A stretch of DNA of 7,085 nucleotides from CAYFQV01 sp964413635 (GTDB lineage Bacteria; Spirochaetota; Spirochaetia; DSM-27196; PWMO01): contig CAYPTH010000137.1 of NCBI GenBank assembly GCA_964413635.1, positions 1-7,085 of the forward strand, written 5' to 3'. The translations under genes were made by a program, and so were the position numbers. The notes beneath the pieces were generated by a model. The model was not told the DNA's origin, did not search any database, and saw only the letters and a program-made list of their open reading frames with translations. Each line of letters opens with the position of its first letter. Within the stretch, counting starts at the first letter, position 1. This document shows positions 5,589-7,085 of the stretch, piece by piece.

Positions 5589-7085
5589 CTAAAATGTAAG
5601 AATCTGTGGCGCTACGGCAAGAATGCCCCCCAGGAGAATCATGACCGTGGAACCGGCGAGCTTGAGGTGGCGTCCCTGCGTTATGGACATGCGGTCCGAC
5701 CGGAAGGTGATGACGAAGTTCACCAGAATCGCAGCCATTGGCAGCACGTAGATCGCGCCGTACCAGAGGGTCCAGAGCACGTGGGCGACCCCGATTTGCG
5801 GCCCGAAGCTCGAGATCAGAGAGCTCATGTAGACCGCCGGCAGGATTGCCGTGCAGCCCAGCTCGACGCTGTTGACTACGACGGCAAGAACCGCTGTGGC
5901 GCCAAGCGCCGCGACGCGGGCAGCCGGCGTTTGCGCCTCGGTGAAGCGTCGCACCACCGCCGCGGCGCGTCGGCTCAGGCCGGCCTTGTCGGCGGCGGAG
6001 AGGGAGGTCACCGGCGAAGCCGAGGCGGGCCTGAGGATCTCGTAGATGCCGAGGGCTCCCAAAAGCACGACGACGCCACCGATGGCCCGAAGCACCCAGG
6101 TGCCGACGTTTGCCAGCGCGAATGATCCAATGGTAATGATGGCAAAGATGAACGCCACGTAGACGGCGGCGGAAGCGGCCACGAAGATGCCTCCCACGGC
6201 AATCATGTGGCCTCTGCGCTGGGCGTAGGTGAGCAACGATAGCAGGATGAACAGCACGGTGAATGCGCAAGGGTTGAAGCCGTCCAGTAGCGCGATCGCC
6301 GTGACGAAAAGGGGGAACGGTAGTTGCCCGACCGCCTCCGCAATGGCTCCCTCACTGGTGCCGGTCAGAACGGCGAACAGGCCCAGCACGGCGAGGAGCA
6401 CGCCGCCGCCGATCCATAGCCTACGCCGCTGTTTCGACGCGTTTCCGCGGCGCCGGTGGATGACGGCTGCAATGATGGCGTAGAGGACCAGGACGGCAGC
6501 AACAATGATGCTACGCAGGCCTACGCCCCATCGCAGGCCGCCGGCGGCCCATGGGACGCCCCGCGCCGAAGCGCGCTCGGCACTACTTCGGATGGGCTCG
6601 ATTGTCAGGTCGGTCTCTTCGACGACGGGGGGCGTCGTGCTGCCACGGCGTCCCCCGCCCTCAGTGCGCGCCACCTTGGCGTGGAGACCCTCGAGCGCTT
6701 CGGCAATCTGATTCCGAAACCCGGCGTAGGCCTGATGAGACTCCATCCACTGAAGGGGGCCGTCGCTTTCGGTGAATCCCGCGAAGACCCGATCGCCGAC
6801 AACCAGTCTTGGGTAGCCGCGCGCCTCGCTGTCGAGCCGCGACATGACCCGGCCGAAGTACGCCCGGTTGGCGAAATTCGTGGTTTGCCCGACCTCAATG
6901 CGCACGAACGTGATCAGCGGATACTCCCCGACCACCGACTCCAAGTAGTTGATCGCCTCGTGGCAGTGCGGGCAGCGCTCGCCGTAGAAGAGGACGACGG
7001 TGCGCGAGTAGTCAATGGGATTGGCCGGAGTCGTGTCCGCGTCGGGCACGGAGGGCGCCGCCCCGGCGTGCGCCGCCGCCGTCGC
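5589..7085 (-). CDS. Thioredoxin-like domain fused to CcdA/DsbD-type membrane electron-transfer protein (5' end outside window)
   Basis: Probably carries reducing power across the inner membrane by thiol-disulfide exchange. Counting from the in-frame GTG at 7049, residues 15-110 form a thioredoxin/glutaredoxin-like domain: VVLFYGERCPHC with the CPHC active site (Cys26, Cys29; 6963-6974) and GYPRLVVGDRVFAGF with a likely cis-Pro at 80. A low-complexity polar linker (about 115-175) follows, then about eight membrane segments. The last six resemble the CcdA/DsbD core with one Cys in each half: DGFNPCAF (Cys261) and VELGCTAILP (Cys399). GTG 7049 is probably not the start: the frame continues to the window edge as ATAAAHAGAAPS, like the end of a signal peptide, which would place the thioredoxin domain in the periplasm. 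DsbD has its thioredoxin domain at the C-terminus, so the domain order here is reversed. Partners, such as cytochrome c or a thiol protein, are not visible. Confidence 0.85.
   Translation of the reverse strand, partial: ATAAAHAGAAPSVPDADTTPANPIDYSRTVVLFYGERCPHCHEAINYLESVVGEYPLITFVRIEVGQTTNFANRAYFGRVMSRLDSEARGYPRLVVGDRVFAGFTESDGPLQWMESHQAYAGFRNQIAEALEGLHAKVARTEGGGRRGSTTPPVVEETDLTIEPIRSSAERASARGVPWAAGGLRWGVGLRSIIVAAVLVLYAIIAAVIHRRRGNASKQRRRLWIGGGVLLAVLGLFAVLTGTSEGAIAEAVGQLPFPLFVTAIALLDGFNPCAFTVLFILLSLLTYAQRRGHMIAVGGIFVAASAAVYVAFIFAIITIGSFALANVGTWVLRAIGGVVVLLGALGIYEILRPASASPVTSLSAADKAGLSRRAAAVVRRFTEAQTPAARVAALGATAVLAVVVNSVELGCTAILPAVYMSSLISSFGPQIGVAHVLWTLWYGAIYVLPMAAILVNFVITFRSDRMSITQGRHLKLAGSTVMILLGGILAVAPQILTF

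Noticed and set aside
5262..6125. Plus-strand frame crossing the gap
   Set aside because: It includes translated N and lies opposite two well-supported minus-strand genes.
4228..6270. Minus-strand frame of 680 codons crossing the gap
   Set aside because: It runs through the N stretch, so continuity is an artefact, and its Arg/His-rich sequence is the out-of-frame shadow of the DUF1576 and redox genes.

Overview
The window is GC-rich bacterial DNA (above about 60 % GC by eye) holding six protein genes and one 100-base run of N. The N run (5443-5542) has the round length used for scaffold gaps, so this looks like a draft or metagenome-assembled genome. Two predicted lipoproteins, periplasm-facing redox chemistry and good Shine-Dalgarno sites point to a diderm bacterium. 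DUF1576 proteins are known from Firmicutes and spirochaetes, and the lipoboxes are slightly relaxed. A GC-rich free-living spirochaete is therefore possible, but this is a weak guess. No rRNA, tRNA, CRISPR or mobile element was seen.

Left part, plus strand (1-3635). (1) A CaCA-type cation exchanger whose first alpha repeat has lost the ion-binding residues. (2) A lipoprotein of the PQQ-dependent aldose/glucose dehydrogenase (GSDH) beta-propeller family. (3) An uncharacterised acidic lipoprotein that looks like a five-bladed beta-propeller of the GH43/GH32-like superfamily. Genes 2 and 3 are separated by 174 bp that contain a GC-only hairpin element and a good sigma70-like promoter. A near-copy of that hairpin element lies after gene 3, in the convergent gap with gene 4. 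Together, genes 2 and 3 suggest sugar binding or oxidation at the cell envelope.

Middle part, minus strand (3700-5387). A DUF1576 membrane protein with clear internal two-fold duplication is followed, through a 4-bp ATGA overlap, by a 127-residue soluble protein. I do not recognise that protein for certain, but its pattern resembles a degenerate GHKL/HATPase fold. This coupled pair is the most likely place for an undescribed system in the window: a two-fold symmetric, transporter-like protein with a dedicated small cytoplasmic partner.

Right part, minus strand (5589-7085, cut by the window edge). A thioredoxin-like domain with a CPHC active site is fused to a CcdA/DsbD-like membrane electron-transfer domain carrying NPC and GCT cysteine motifs. 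The frame stays open to the window end and reads like the tail of a signal peptide, so the true start lies outside. Between this gene and the gap is a hairpin followed by five T on the plus strand, so sequence missing from the gap may include the end of a plus-strand gene.
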